DNA of 64,000 nt from J054 sp965223095 (GTDB lineage Bacteria; Pseudomonadota; Gammaproteobacteria; Steroidobacterales; GCA-2729495), in the NCBI GenBank assembly GCA_965223095.1, contig OZ244979.1, forward strand, positions 1,302,001 through 1,366,000. Direction: 5' to 3'. Every line of letters starts with the position of its first letter. Positions within the stretch are counted from its first letter, which is position 1. A program made the position numbers and the translations under genes. This document shows, one piece after another, positions 42,574 to 51,810 of this stretch. The notes beneath the pieces were generated by a model, which was not told the origin of the DNA, did no database searches, and was given only the letters and a program-made list of their open reading frames with translations.

Positions 42574-44037
42574 ATGTCAATAATTTTTTGCGCCTTGCGC
42601 GCCGGTCTCCGTTGGATACTGGCTCTAAATCTTGGTCTAGCGGCCGGCTCCGTGCTGGCCGCCGATGGTCAAGAAAGCCTGCCATCAAGAGTGGCCAAGG
42701 TGTTGGCGGCTCACAACATGCCAACATCTGGTTATAGCGCCTGGGTACAGCCGGTGAATCATGTCGCGCCCGTGCTGGCTTTCAACGCCGATGTGCCGCG
42801 TAATCCCGCGTCCACCATCAAATTACTGACAACATTTCTAGCCTTGGAAGATTTAGGGCCGGCCTATGCCTGGGTTACAGAAGCCTATCTAAGCGGTGAG
42901 TTAAACAGCCAAGACGGCCTGCTCAGGGGCGACTTATATCTGAAAGGCTACGGCGATCCGTATCTCGTCACCGAGCGGGTTTGGCTGGTACTTCGCGGTC
43001 TGCGTCAGCGCGGTCTGCGGCGGATCGGCGGTAACTTGGTGATCGATAACTCCTACTTTGACGTGGCGGATGCCAATCCCGGTGCCTTCGATGGCCAATC
43101 ACACCGGATCTACAATGTCGCACCCAGCGCGTTCTTGGTTAATTTCCAAGCCATCAATTTTCAATTCCGGCCGAACCCGCTAACCGGTGGCGTACACATT
43201 ATTGCCGATCCGCGCCCGGCGAATCTCACGATTCGCAACGAACTGAAATTGGTACCGGGGCCATGCCGCGGTTACCAGGCGGGGATTGCCGTGGCCGTGC
43301 CGGAAAACCAAGTGGGCGGCACGGTCAGTTTCTCAGGTCGCTTTGGCCGTGACTGCGAAAGCTATCGCTTGTCGCGTGCGGTCATGCCCGCGCCTCAGCA
43401 TGCCTACGGCGTCATTCGCCAACTTTGGGAGGAGGGTGGTGGTGAGCTTACCGGTGGTCTGCGACTCGGTCCGGTTCCCGAGGGCCTAGAAGTTTTTGCG
43501 AGTTTCGATTCGCCTTCCGTGGCTGAAATTATTCGCTATGTCAATAAGTGGAGCAACAATGTAATGACCCGGCAGGTTTTTCTTACTCTGGGGGCCGAGC
43601 GCTTTGGTCCGCCCGCCACGACTCAGAAAGCTCGCGAAGCTGTGACGGCATCGCTTAAGGAGCGCGGCCTGGATTTTCGCGATTTTAGCGTTGACAATGG
43701 GGCGGGCCTGTCAAGAAAAACGCGGATCAGCGCGCGTGATCTCGGCCGGGTTTTGAGTGCGGCTCACCACAGCCCATTCAAAGCGGAATTTGAATCGTCA
43801 TTGCCCATCGCCGGACTAGACGGCACTTTGCGGAAACGGTTTCGCAATCAGGCCGTCACGGGCAAAATGCATATTAAGACGGGTCGCCTAAACGGTGTGT
43901 TCGCCATGGCAGGCTACGTTCTGAGCCGCTCGGGTGATGAGTATATTGTGGTCGCCGTGCAGAACTTTGCCGACGCACATCGGGGGCCCGGCGAAGAAGC
44001 ACATAGTGAGCTATTACGTTGGGTGCACGGTTTATGA
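42574..44037 (+). CDS. dacB: D-alanyl-D-alanine carboxypeptidase / endopeptidase (PBP4)
   Basis: A 487-residue periplasmic penicillin-binding protein of the S13 family. Signal peptide (ends LAADGQ). Catalytic set: S80-T-I-K83, SxN in 'WSNNVMTRQ' and KTG in 'MHIKTGRLNG'. PBP4 proteins trim or cut peptidoglycan cross-links. Its start is 7 bases after the TVP38 gene, and its stop overlaps the next start by ATGA, so these form an operon. Confidence 0.93.
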   Translation: MSIIFCALRAGLRWILALNLGLAAGSVLAADGQESLPSRVAKVLAAHNMPTSGYSAWVQPVNHVAPVLAFNADVPRNPASTIKLLTTFLALEDLGPAYAWVTEAYLSGELNSQDGLLRGDLYLKGYGDPYLVTERVWLVLRGLRQRGLRRIGGNLVIDNSYFDVADANPGAFDGQSHRIYNVAPSAFLVNFQAINFQFRPNPLTGGVHIIADPRPANLTIRNELKLVPGPCRGYQAGIAVAVPENQVGGTVSFSGRFGRDCESYRLSRAVMPAPQHAYGVIRQLWEEGGGELTGGLRLGPVPEGLEVFASFDSPSVAEIIRYVNKWSNNVMTRQVFLTLGAERFGPPATTQKAREAVTASLKERGLDFRDFSVDNGAGLSRKTRISARDLGRVLSAAHHSPFKAEFESSLPIAGLDGTLRKRFRNQAVTGKMHIKTGRLNGVFAMAGYVLSRSGDEYIVVAVQNFADAHRGPGEEAHSELLRWVHGL

Positions 44038-44633
44038 TCAAGGCGCGTTACTATTTTTTACTGATCCTAGTCTTGGGCTGCGGGGTGGCGAAGTCCGAAA
44101 CGGCGTACGTTACCGATGAACTGCGGTTGACGGTCCATCGGGCCAAGGACACCAGTGACAAAGCCTTCGCCAATATAAAGAGCGGCGATGCCGTAGAAAT
44201 TCTCGAGCGCAATCGCTCATACGCCCGAGTCCGCTTAGAGGACGGTCGCACGGGTTGGGTTCGCGTGGCTTATCTTGTCGACAAGGAGCCCGCCCGCCGG
44301 AGAGTTCAGCGCGTCGAGGCAGAGCGAGACAAACTGGCTGCGGAATTGGTTGAATTCACTAGTGGTCAAGACAATTCAGGTGAGCGGATCGCCACGCTGG
44401 AAAAAGCGCGGGCGGCGACGGAGAAAAAACTGCGCGAGCAGGAAGCCAAGGTCGCGAGCTTGAGTAGCGAGAATGCCCAGTTGCTCCGGGGCAGCGTACC
44501 CGGTGAGATCAGTTTACCCGTGGGATGGTTGGGCGGCCTAGGCTTCGGCTTGTTCGTGGCGGGCTGGCTGTTGTCGGCGTGGTGGACAGATCGTCGCATG
44601 CGCCGGCGGCACGGGGGCTTCAGGATTCAGTAG
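44034..44633 (+). CDS. SH3-domain protein of the YgiM (TIGR04211) family
   Basis: A 199-residue protein starting at ATG 44034 by four-base overlap with dacB. Signal peptide (MIKARYYFLLILVLGCGVAKSE), an N-terminal bacterial SH3 domain ('YVTDELRLTVHRAKDTSDKAFANIKSGDAVEIL' to 'GRTGWVRVAYL'), then a coiled coil (about 90-145) and one C-terminal transmembrane helix with 'RRMRRRH' tail. That domain order is the TIGR04211/YgiM type. Coupling to dacB suggests a cell-wall role, which is inference. Confidence 0.88.
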   Translation: MIKARYYFLLILVLGCGVAKSETAYVTDELRLTVHRAKDTSDKAFANIKSGDAVEILERNRSYARVRLEDGRTGWVRVAYLVDKEPARRRVQRVEAERDKLAAELVEFTSGQDNSGERIATLEKARAATEKKLREQEAKVASLSSENAQLLRGSVPGEISLPVGWLGGLGFGLFVAGWLLSAWWTDRRMRRRHGGFRIQ

Positions 44634-44752
44634 GCCTGCTGATTGTTGCAGTCGCCTGAGGGGTTCGCGCTAGAATGGGCGCTGGCTCGTGCCGCCGCCG
44701 TGCCGGTTAACAACGCCTAATAAGAATAAACAACACATAAGGGGATGCCCGA

Positions 44753-45091
44753 ATGAAACTGATCACCGCCATTATCAAACCCTTTCGATTGGACGATGTG
44801 CGCAACGCGCTGGCCGAGGTGGGCGTCAATGGAATGACGGTTAGTGAAGTCAAGGGATTTGGCCGTCAGCGTGGTCACACAGAGCTATATCGTGGCGCTG
44901 AGTACGTCGTAGATTTTCTACCCAAGGCGAAGATCGAAGTCGCCGTGTCCGATGATTTGGTCGAGCGAGCCGTTGAATCCATCGCCAGTGCGTCGCGCAC
45001 GGGTAAAGTGGGTGACGGCAAGATTTTCGTTACAGCCATCGAGCAGGCCATGCGTATCCGTACCGGCGAGACCGACGACAGTGCACTGTAG
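44753..45091 (+). CDS. glnK: Nitrogen regulatory protein PII (GlnK)
   Basis: A 112-residue PII protein. The T-loop 'GRQRGHTELYRGAEY' carries the uridylylation site Tyr51, B-loop residues appear in 'SRTGKVGDGKIFV', and the C-terminus 'IRTGETDDSAL' matches GlnK. It senses 2-oxoglutarate and ATP and shuts the ammonium channel encoded next. The GGGGA before the ATG fits. I see no convincing sigma-54 box upstream. Confidence 0.95.
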   Translation: MKLITAIIKPFRLDDVRNALAEVGVNGMTVSEVKGFGRQRGHTELYRGAEYVVDFLPKAKIEVAVSDDLVERAVESIASASRTGKVGDGKIFVTAIEQAMRIRTGETDDSAL

Positions 45092-45151
45092 GCCGTAGAT
45101 TTTTCCAAGTGCCTCGCTAACAATAAATATTAAAAAAGTCTGGAGTAAAAG

Positions 45152-46456
45152 ATGACCGTCCGACGACTGGCTGCCTGTTTCTTATACCTAATGGCAAGCC
45201 TGCCGCTAAGCCTGCAGGCCGAGACCGTGCTTGACTCGGGTGACACCGCCTGGATGCTGACCTCCACGGCCTTGGTCTTGTTTATGACCCTACCCGGCCT
45301 AGCCCTGTTTTACAGTGGTCTGGTGCGAAGTCGCAATGTGTTGTCGGTACTGATGCAGTGTTTTGCGATTGCTTGTATGGCGTCGGTGGTTTGGGTATTG
45401 GTGGGTTACAGCTTGTTTGCCACCCACGGTGGGTCAGCCAATGGATTCATCGGTGGGCTCGACAAAGTGATGTTATCGGGCATCGGTACCGAAACCTTGT
45501 CCGGCAGCATGCCGGAAACGGTTTTTGTCATGTTTCAAATGACCTTTGCCATTATCACGCCGGCGCTGGTAGTGGGCGGCTTCGCCGAGCGTATGCGCTT
45601 TAGCGCCATGTTTTTGTTTTCGTTTTTGTGGCTGCTGTTGGTCTATGTACCGCTGGCCCATTGGGTCTGGGGCGGTGGTTGGCTGGCGGATCTCGGCTTC
45701 ATGGATTTTGCCGGCGGCGCTGTTGTGCATATCAATGCCGGTGTCGCGGCGCTAGTTGCCGCCCTGGTCATGGGTAACCGCAAGGGTTTTCCAAAGACCC
45801 CCATGCCGCCGCACAATTTGCCCGTCACCGTTATGGGTGCCTGCATGCTATGGGTTGGGTGGTTTGGCTTTAACGCGGGTAGCGCGCTCGCCGCGAATGG
45901 CTCCGCCGGCATGGCCATGCTCGTAACGCATATTGGCGCCGCCGCCGGTTCTCTAGCGTGGATGACACAGGAATGGATTCGCTTCGGCAAACCCAGTGTC
46001 TTGGGTATTGTCACCGGTATGGTTGCCGGTCTGGGCACCATAACGCCGGCCTCCGGTTTTGTTGGGCCCGGCGGCGCATTAGTAATCGGGTTGCTTGCGG
46101 GATTCGTGTGTTTTTGGGCGACGCAAATCATCAAACGACGTCTGCTTATTGACGACTCCTTGGATGTGTTTCCCGTGCACGGTGTTGGTGGATTCTTGGG
46201 TATTCTCATCACTGGTTTGTTCGCATCCGACAAGCTGGGCTTATTCAGTGGTCTTGGCCTACCAGAGGGGCAGACCGTTATCGGGCAATTGGGCGTGCAA
46301 TCCTTGGGCGCCGGCGTAACCTTGCTTTGGTGCGGCCTGCTGACCTTTGTCATTCTGAAGGTCGTGGCTGCGATAGTGCCGCTGCGCGTCTCCGATGATG
46401 AAGAAACCGAAGGTTTGGACATCGTGTTGCATGAAGAGCGTGGTTACAATTTATAG
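45152..46456 (+). CDS. amtB: Ammonium transporter AmtB
   Basis: A 434-residue ammonium channel of the Amt/Rh family with a signal peptide (ends LQAE) and about 11 helices. 'DTAWMLTSTALVLFMTLPGLALFYSGLVRS' opens the channel; 'WVWGGGWLADLGFMDFAGGAVVHINAG' and 'FPVHGVGGFLGILITG' hold the pore histidines. Follows glnK by 60 bases; the pair is the standard nitrogen-scavenging operon. Confidence 0.95.
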   Translation: MTVRRLAACFLYLMASLPLSLQAETVLDSGDTAWMLTSTALVLFMTLPGLALFYSGLVRSRNVLSVLMQCFAIACMASVVWVLVGYSLFATHGGSANGFIGGLDKVMLSGIGTETLSGSMPETVFVMFQMTFAIITPALVVGGFAERMRFSAMFLFSFLWLLLVYVPLAHWVWGGGWLADLGFMDFAGGAVVHINAGVAALVAALVMGNRKGFPKTPMPPHNLPVTVMGACMLWVGWFGFNAGSALAANGSAGMAMLVTHIGAAAGSLAWMTQEWIRFGKPSVLGIVTGMVAGLGTITPASGFVGPGGALVIGLLAGFVCFWATQIIKRRLLIDDSLDVFPVHGVGGFLGILITGLFASDKLGLFSGLGLPEGQTVIGQLGVQSLGAGVTLLWCGLLTFVILKVVAAIVPLRVSDDEETEGLDIVLHEERGYNL

Positions 46457-46479
46457 CCCACGCTTAATCTCGATCAGTG

Positions 46480-47100
46480 CTACTTGGCCGCTGCTGATTT
46501 TGTAATCGCCCGGTATCGTCGCCACAAGCGTGTACCCAGTAGCAGAGTCAATATCGCTGCGTAAATCAGTGGTTCGGTAATGTCCTTTTTGACTTGCCAC
46601 CAGAAATGCCAACAAGCGAGTATCGCGAGGGGATAAATTAGTTGATGTAAACGACCCCAGCGTGATCCGAGACGGCGTCGCCAACCCGCTGTGGAAGTAA
46701 CGGCCAGTGGCATCATCATCACCAGGGCGCCAAAGCCTACAGTAATAAAGGGGCGCTTGAAGATATCTTCGACGATTTCCGGTAGAAAAAAGCCCTGATC
46801 TAAAATCAAGTAGTTTAAGAAGTGCAAGCTGGCATAAAAGCAGGCAAACAGTCCTAGCATGCGCCGAAAATGAATAGGCCAGGGCTTGCCTATTAGTCGC
46901 TGCAGTGGTGTGACGGTAAGGGTAAGTAAAACAAAACGCAGACCCCAGATGCCCAGTTCGTCCTGCAGCGTCTCAATGGGATCGGCGCCCAGTTTGGCCC
47001 CGTAGCCCAGTAGTCCGCCGACTAGCCAAGCGAACGGCAACAGTGACGCCAGAAAAATGATCGGCTTGCCGATGTGCCGAATTTGCTTAAGGGTTGGCAC
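46480..47100 (-). CDS. msrQ: MsrPQ haem-binding membrane subunit MsrQ
   Basis: A 206-residue membrane protein of the YedZ/MsrQ family with six helices. Haem-ligand histidines appear in 'YASLHFLNYLI', 'RLHQLIYPLAILACWHFWWQVK'. It passes electrons from the quinone pool or flavin to MsrP for the repair of oxidised methionine in the periplasm. Encoded right after msrP on the same strand (44 bases). Confidence 0.93.
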   Translation of the reverse strand: MPTLKQIRHIGKPIIFLASLLPFAWLVGGLLGYGAKLGADPIETLQDELGIWGLRFVLLTLTVTPLQRLIGKPWPIHFRRMLGLFACFYASLHFLNYLILDQGFFLPEIVEDIFKRPFITVGFGALVMMMPLAVTSTAGWRRRLGSRWGRLHQLIYPLAILACWHFWWQVKKDITEPLIYAAILTLLLGTRLWRRYRAITKSAAAK

Positions 47101-47144
47101 GCCGCTGGGCTCTACAATCTTTACAACTTGTGGTTAACCTGCCG

Positions 47145-48104
47145 CTAAAAGTATTTACGCAAGTCCAAACCTGTGTACAGACTTGCAACTTCATCCGCAT
47201 AACCGTTAAACATTAAGGTTGGTTGTTTAGAGCCCAATAGCCCGGAGCCAATACGTCGTTCGCGCGCCTGGCTCCAGCGAGGATGATCAACTTCGGGATT
47301 CACATTGGCGTAGAAGCCATACTCTCGCGGTGTGGCTTTATTCCAAGTTGTCGGGGGCTCCTGTTCGGTGAAACTGATTCTGACGATGGATTTAATGCTC
47401 TTGAACCCGTACTTCCAGGGTACGACGAGGCGCAAGGGCGCGCCGTTTTGATTGGCTAGGCTGACGCCGTAAATGCCCGTGGCCAATATGGTCAGGGGAT
47501 GCATCGCTTCAGCCATGGTTAAACCTTCGACGTAGGGAAAATCCAAGACACCGCGACGTTGTCCCGGCATTTCCTCCGGACGCACCACTGTTTCAAAAGC
47601 GACATACTTTGCTTTCGAAGTGGGTTTGAAGCGCTGGAGCAAATCGCCCAGGGAAAATCCGTTCCAGGGAACGACCATGGACCAGGCTTCAACGCAGCGC
47701 AGTCGATAAACTCTTTCTTCAATATCGTGAGGTTTGAGAATGTCCTCGAGGTCAAATGTGCCAGTGACTTCGGCTTCACCATCGATGCTCACAGACCACG
47801 GCAGTGGTTTGAAATTATCCGCGTACCTGGCTGGATCTGTTTTGTCCAAACCAAACTCATAGAAATTGTTGTAGCTAAGAATATCTTCTAAAGAATTGGG
47901 GTCTTCGTCGGTGCTGTATTTGCTGCCGCGTACAACGTCCAGTTTGCGCAAGTCGCCGCTTTCGCCCTCGGCGGCGCAGCCGCTACCCAGCAGTAAGCCA
48001 GTTCCGGCTAAGGCGCTGTTGCGTAAAAAACGGCGTCGATTGCGAAATACCGACTCGTTGGTAATTTCCCAAGATTTAATGCTTGCAGGTTTCTTGATTA
48101 GCAT
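47145..48104 (-). CDS. msrP: Periplasmic methionine sulfoxide reductase MsrP
   Basis: A 319-residue molybdenum enzyme with Tat signal 'RNRRRFLRNSALAGTG'. The Mo-coordinating cysteine is in 'RLRCVEAWSM' (about Cys137); 'VPWNGFSLGDLL' and 'GAPLRLVVPWKYGFKSIKSI' are family motifs. It reduces methionine sulfoxide in envelope proteins, getting electrons from MsrQ. Confidence 0.94.
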   Translation of the reverse strand: MLIKKPASIKSWEITNESVFRNRRRFLRNSALAGTGLLLGSGCAAEGESGDLRKLDVVRGSKYSTDEDPNSLEDILSYNNFYEFGLDKTDPARYADNFKPLPWSVSIDGEAEVTGTFDLEDILKPHDIEERVYRLRCVEAWSMVVPWNGFSLGDLLQRFKPTSKAKYVAFETVVRPEEMPGQRRGVLDFPYVEGLTMAEAMHPLTILATGIYGVSLANQNGAPLRLVVPWKYGFKSIKSIVRISFTEQEPPTTWNKATPREYGFYANVNPEVDHPRWSQARERRIGSGLLGSKQPTLMFNGYADEVASLYTGLDLRKYF

Positions 48105-48164
48105 GATGATGATTCCAATAACGTCAGTGGCGTTCAGCGAACCGGTATCTTCGTGACCTCGGTT

Positions 48165-48941
48165 CTAAGGAGCTTGCCTACGGTAACCGTTCAAACCCCA
48201 GTGGTAAGTATCATAGTTAAGCGTAAATTCTTGTTTTGCGAGCAGCTCGGCAATTCTAGGCTCTAGCGTATAGTCGGCTAGATACTCTTGTACCGAGCCG
48301 GTATTGCTGGCGAAATCTTCCGCAAACCAATCGAAGATTCTCGACAGAAAAGCCTCTCGGCGTTCTAGCGAAAATCGATTGCGTGTCGGGTCGTTAATGA
48401 ACTGGCGTGCTGCTTCGTCTAGCTGCTCGTCAAGATTGTCCGGCCAGTACGCCCGGCTGCTTAGACGCGGACAGGATAGCGATGCGCAGACAATGGCAAA
48501 ATGTATCCGCGGGTCGCCCATCTTTCTGAGCTGCTCGTGTTCGATATCCTCCAGCGTGGTTGATTTGCCCAGCAGTGTGAATTTGTACCGCGAAAAGAAA
48601 TGCTTGCGACTGCGCTTACTTGTCGTTGATTCACCCTCAAGAATGCCTTGGATTGCAAAAGCGTTATAGGCGTTGATCAACATCGCCTTGCGATCATTGC
48701 TGTTCGACAGACCAGCGCGACTAAGCATCGCTAGCTGACTGATAAATTGCCGAAAACGAGGGTCTTGCCCTAGGCTGTCATAATCGACAAAGCCGTGACG
48801 CACATGAGTGACGAGAATTTCATCCCAAAGCTGGTAGTTGGGTGCAGCAGGCCAAACCGCAGCGCTAAAACTCAGTATGGCGAGCATCGAAATCAAATAG
48901 CAGCTTATGTTGCCGCGTGAAAACGTTCTTGATGAGCCCAT
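48165..48941 (-). CDS. DUF547 family exported protein
   Basis: A 258-residue protein with signal sequence (about residues 14-33). The DUF547 core is visible as 'NDRKAMLINAYNAFAIQGIL', 'LEDIEHEQLRKMGDPRIHFAIVCASLSCPRLS' and 'FINDPTRNRF'. The Cys-His-Asp arrangement of the family (CASLSCP) suggests a transglutaminase-like fold. Function unknown. It is on the same strand as msrPQ but 60 bases from msrP. Confidence 0.88.
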   Translation of the reverse strand: MGSSRTFSRGNISCYLISMLAILSFSAAVWPAAPNYQLWDEILVTHVRHGFVDYDSLGQDPRFRQFISQLAMLSRAGLSNSNDRKAMLINAYNAFAIQGILEGESTTSKRSRKHFFSRYKFTLLGKSTTLEDIEHEQLRKMGDPRIHFAIVCASLSCPRLSSRAYWPDNLDEQLDEAARQFINDPTRNRFSLERREAFLSRIFDWFAEDFASNTGSVQEYLADYTLEPRIAELLAKQEFTLNYDTYHWGLNGYRRQAP

Positions 48942-49061
48942 GGTCGTAAGTCTTGGTTTAATCTCTAGCTTAAATACGCGCCAACCCTGAACTCTGATTG
49001 CCGCGAGGGGTTTTTGTTCCCCACTTGAGCCGGAAGCTTAACCCCTCTAAGCTGTTTTGGC

Positions 49062-50108
49062 ATGAGTGCCCATGTATTGATTGAGTTTTATCGGCGGCGT
49101 TTGCGCTACCTTGCCCTCGGTGTCTTGTTAGTGCTGGCTAGCGGCTGTGGCGGTGATAGTGGGGGAAAAATGGTCGTCAACATCGGCGGCACGGCAACGC
49201 CCAATACGCCGGGCGAGGCCATGTGGCTAAATTTCAAGCGAGATGCCGAAACGGCGGCCGAGGGCGCCATAGAAATGCGTCCCTTGATTTACGGTCAGCT
49301 GGGGTCCGAAGAACAACTGCTATCGAGTATTCGCAGAAATAGAATTCAATTTGCCAACCTTTCGGCTCAGGTCACCTCTACCTTGGTGCCTGAATTGTCT
49401 TTACTGTATGCGCCCTATTTATTTTCAGACGAAGATGAAGCTGACTTTATCTACGATCGCTATCTGACACCTATCTATACCGAATTGCTTGCCGAGCAGG
49501 GTCTGCATCTTGTGACCTGGTACGAAATTGGTTTCCATTCAATTTACAGCAAAGAGCCAATCAACAACATTAATGACATGCGGGGCCGGCGTTTTCGTGT
49601 TTCCTCCAGCGTTAATGCGCGCTTATTTGCCGAAGCCTTAGGCGCTGATGTAATCCCTCTGGGCTATGGAGAAATTGTGCCGTCCTTGCAGACAGGTTTA
49701 GTGGATGCCGGCGAGAATTCCATCAGTCTCTATGCGCGCACGGGTATTGCGGCCGAAGCGCCGTATTTGCTGCTAACTCGCCACGTTTTCGGGATGTCCG
49801 TAATCGTCGCCAACAAGTCGTGGTGGGATGGTCTTGGCGAAGACATGCGCCGCGTACTCACAGATAATTTTCCATCAGTGGGACGTTCGCGTGCCGAAAC
49901 ACGCGCACAAGATATTGAGGATCTTGCGGACACCGAACTGGGTATCAAGTCCACCTCCCTAACGGCCGATGAGAAGCTGCTTTGGCAGGACCAGACCGTG
50001 GATGTGGTTGCCGAGTTGCTCAAACTTATCGGCGGTCGCGGTGCGGAAATCCACGCGCAAATTCTCGCGGGTAAGCAGGCTTATGCTCAGTCGAAGAATG
50101 CTAATTGA
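49062..50108 (+). CDS. TRAP transporter substrate-binding lipoprotein (DctP type)
   Basis: A 348-residue receptor with lipobox 'LVLASGC' (about Cys29). DctP fold: 'MRGRRFRVSSSVNARLFAEALGADVIPLGYGEIVPSLQTGLVDAGENS' holds the substrate carboxylate-binding arginine (R near 'RRFRVSS'). It would bind an organic acid in the periplasm and feed a DctQM permease. No permease gene is adjacent, so it is an orphan here. Confidence 0.87.
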   Translation: MSAHVLIEFYRRRLRYLALGVLLVLASGCGGDSGGKMVVNIGGTATPNTPGEAMWLNFKRDAETAAEGAIEMRPLIYGQLGSEEQLLSSIRRNRIQFANLSAQVTSTLVPELSLLYAPYLFSDEDEADFIYDRYLTPIYTELLAEQGLHLVTWYEIGFHSIYSKEPINNINDMRGRRFRVSSSVNARLFAEALGADVIPLGYGEIVPSLQTGLVDAGENSISLYARTGIAAEAPYLLLTRHVFGMSVIVANKSWWDGLGEDMRRVLTDNFPSVGRSRAETRAQDIEDLADTELGIKSTSLTADEKLLWQDQTVDVVAELLKLIGGRGAEIHAQILAGKQAYAQSKNAN

Positions 50109-50149
50109 GGCATCGTTGAAAGACAGCGTGCTGAACGGGCCCGCTTCCC

Positions 50150-51655
50150 TTAGGTTTCCGGCCGTTCTAAGGGGCCGTCGGTTCTACGCTTAGGTGGTTG
50201 TTTAGTTTCGCCTTCGGCCAATGCGGGGCTGAAAAGAAAATCATGACGAAACAATTGTTGGGTCATCTCGACGGGCATGCCATCAGCGAATGCAGGACGA
50301 TAGTAGGACTGCGCAAGATTACGCTTCACTCTTTGGTCCATTAGGCCCGGCGGATCAGATTCGATGACCTCGACATCTCGTGGGCGCCCGGTTTCCGATA
50401 CATTGTAGGTGACAAGTACATGGCCATTTTCCAGCTTCGCGCTGCGAGGGTTCGTATCGGGTGCGTATTGCAGGGCGCGCCAGGGAACGCCGGCTACGCG
50501 TACGGGATTGGCGAAATATTCGTCACGTTTTGCCGCATAGTTTTCATCGGCGGACAGCTTAGCCCAGGCGCGCTGATAGTGGGTGAGCGCGGTATTGGGT
50601 TTACGGTCACTGGTATAGATATCGCCCAATTTGACTAAAATGTCTATCGTCTGAAGTTGGTCGCCATCGGGATGGTTATCAGACAGCAACAAGGCGTCTT
50701 TGAGACGGACCGCGCTCTGCGACATCAATCCCTGCGTTTTTAGGCTGCTCGCTATGCCCAGTAAGGCGTCGATCTGCGCAGGATGATCCTTGCCGTAGTG
50801 CTTTACCAGTAGCCGCCTTTCCCGGCGATAAGTATCCCGGGCCAGTTCATGATTGTCGATGCGCTCGTACCATTGACCAAGTTTGTGAAGTGCCGGCGTG
50901 ATTTCTAGATCGTCTGGACCAAGCTTACGCTGGTGAATCTCCAGTTGTGCTTCTTGGTGAAAACTGGCGTCGTCAAGCTGCGCCAGGCCGATATAGGCCT
51001 CGGTCAAATGGTCGCGAATCTCTAGCTGATCGAAATTGTAAAAGCCTTCGTTGACATGGTTGACGCGCAGCGCCTTGGCAAAAGCTCTTTCGGCTTGTTC
51101 GAAAAGCTCAGCGCGATGGTAAGTCGCGCCCAGCCCAACATAGGTGTTAATGAGGCGTGGAGACAATATCCCGTGGCGCCTTGTGATCAAGCTGATACTG
51201 CGCAGGTAGTTTTTTTCAGCCGCTTCATAATCCGCGTTGTACATTTGCATGGTGGCGAGATTGTTCAGGGGGGCAACGAGTTCAATGTCATCCTCGTCCC
51301 AGACCTGCTCTGAGAGTTCCAGTACCCGTTGTGCCGATGCCACGGCTTCCGGGTAGCGGTTCTGCTCTTTGAGTTCGAGCATGCGCTGATAGGCTGCGTC
51401 CCGGGTGGCTTTGTTGGTTGCTGGGTTTACCGCTGCGGTCTGGGTTGGCGTGCTGGGTCGCTTGGTTTCGGAATACCCGTTTGCGGGGGCCTTACCCTCG
51501 TCAGCATGCGGTTCGGCGGAATCTGCTGCCAAGGCAGGAATCGAAGTAAAGGCCGAGCTGGAAATCTGAGTTTCGGCGGCCGCAGGCTGCCACGTCCAAA
51601 GGCCGGCTAGGGCCAACAGACTGCTTAGGATTTGCTTGAGTCGATCTTCCAGCAC
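50150..51655 (-). CDS. TPR protein with TonB-type C-terminal domain
   Basis: A 501-residue exported protein: signal sequence (MLEDRLKQI to AAAE), a low-complexity proline/threonine region to about 75, tetratricopeptide repeats (about 85-370, e.g. 'EQVWDEDDIELVAPLNNLATMQMYNADYEAAEKNYLRSI') and a C-terminal domain 'ENGHVLVTYNVSETGRPRDVEVIESDPPGLMDQRVKRNLAQSYYRPAF' in outline, the TonB C-terminal fold. It probably works as a periplasmic scaffold or energy transducer variant. No ExbBD genes are near. Confidence 0.82.
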   Translation of the reverse strand: MLEDRLKQILSSLLALAGLWTWQPAAAETQISSSAFTSIPALAADSAEPHADEGKAPANGYSETKRPSTPTQTAAVNPATNKATRDAAYQRMLELKEQNRYPEAVASAQRVLELSEQVWDEDDIELVAPLNNLATMQMYNADYEAAEKNYLRSISLITRRHGILSPRLINTYVGLGATYHRAELFEQAERAFAKALRVNHVNEGFYNFDQLEIRDHLTEAYIGLAQLDDASFHQEAQLEIHQRKLGPDDLEITPALHKLGQWYERIDNHELARDTYRRERRLLVKHYGKDHPAQIDALLGIASSLKTQGLMSQSAVRLKDALLLSDNHPDGDQLQTIDILVKLGDIYTSDRKPNTALTHYQRAWAKLSADENYAAKRDEYFANPVRVAGVPWRALQYAPDTNPRSAKLENGHVLVTYNVSETGRPRDVEVIESDPPGLMDQRVKRNLAQSYYRPAFADGMPVEMTQQLFRHDFLFSPALAEGETKQPPKRRTDGPLERPET

Positions 51656-51764
51656 TGCTATTTATGTCTACAAAATGAGCCTTTGGTTCCAAATCAATCC
51701 GCGATAGGACAGCTAATGTAGCAGTTCGTCCTGGGCGAGCTCTACGGATTCGCGCGGCGGCTTA

Positions 51765-51795
51765 CAAAAAAACCGGCTGGCTTGGGCTGGCCGGT
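51765..51795 (-). terminator. Possible minus-strand terminator before TPR-TonB gene
   Basis: On the minus strand ACCGGC pairs with GCCGGT around a 12-base loop and is followed by seven T. It lies between divergent genes (msrA and the TPR-TonB gene), where there is no minus-strand gene to end, so it may block antisense transcription or be a chance hairpin. Confidence 0.4.
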
Positions 51796-51810
51796 CTATG
51801 AGGCAATACC

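Noticed and set aside
44640..44752. Sigma-54 promoter for glnK-amtB (TGGCTCGTGCCGC)
   Set aside because: The -12 half does not read TTGC, so the match is too poor; a sigma-70-like TTGCAG/TAGAAT pair has a 19-base spacer and is also weak.
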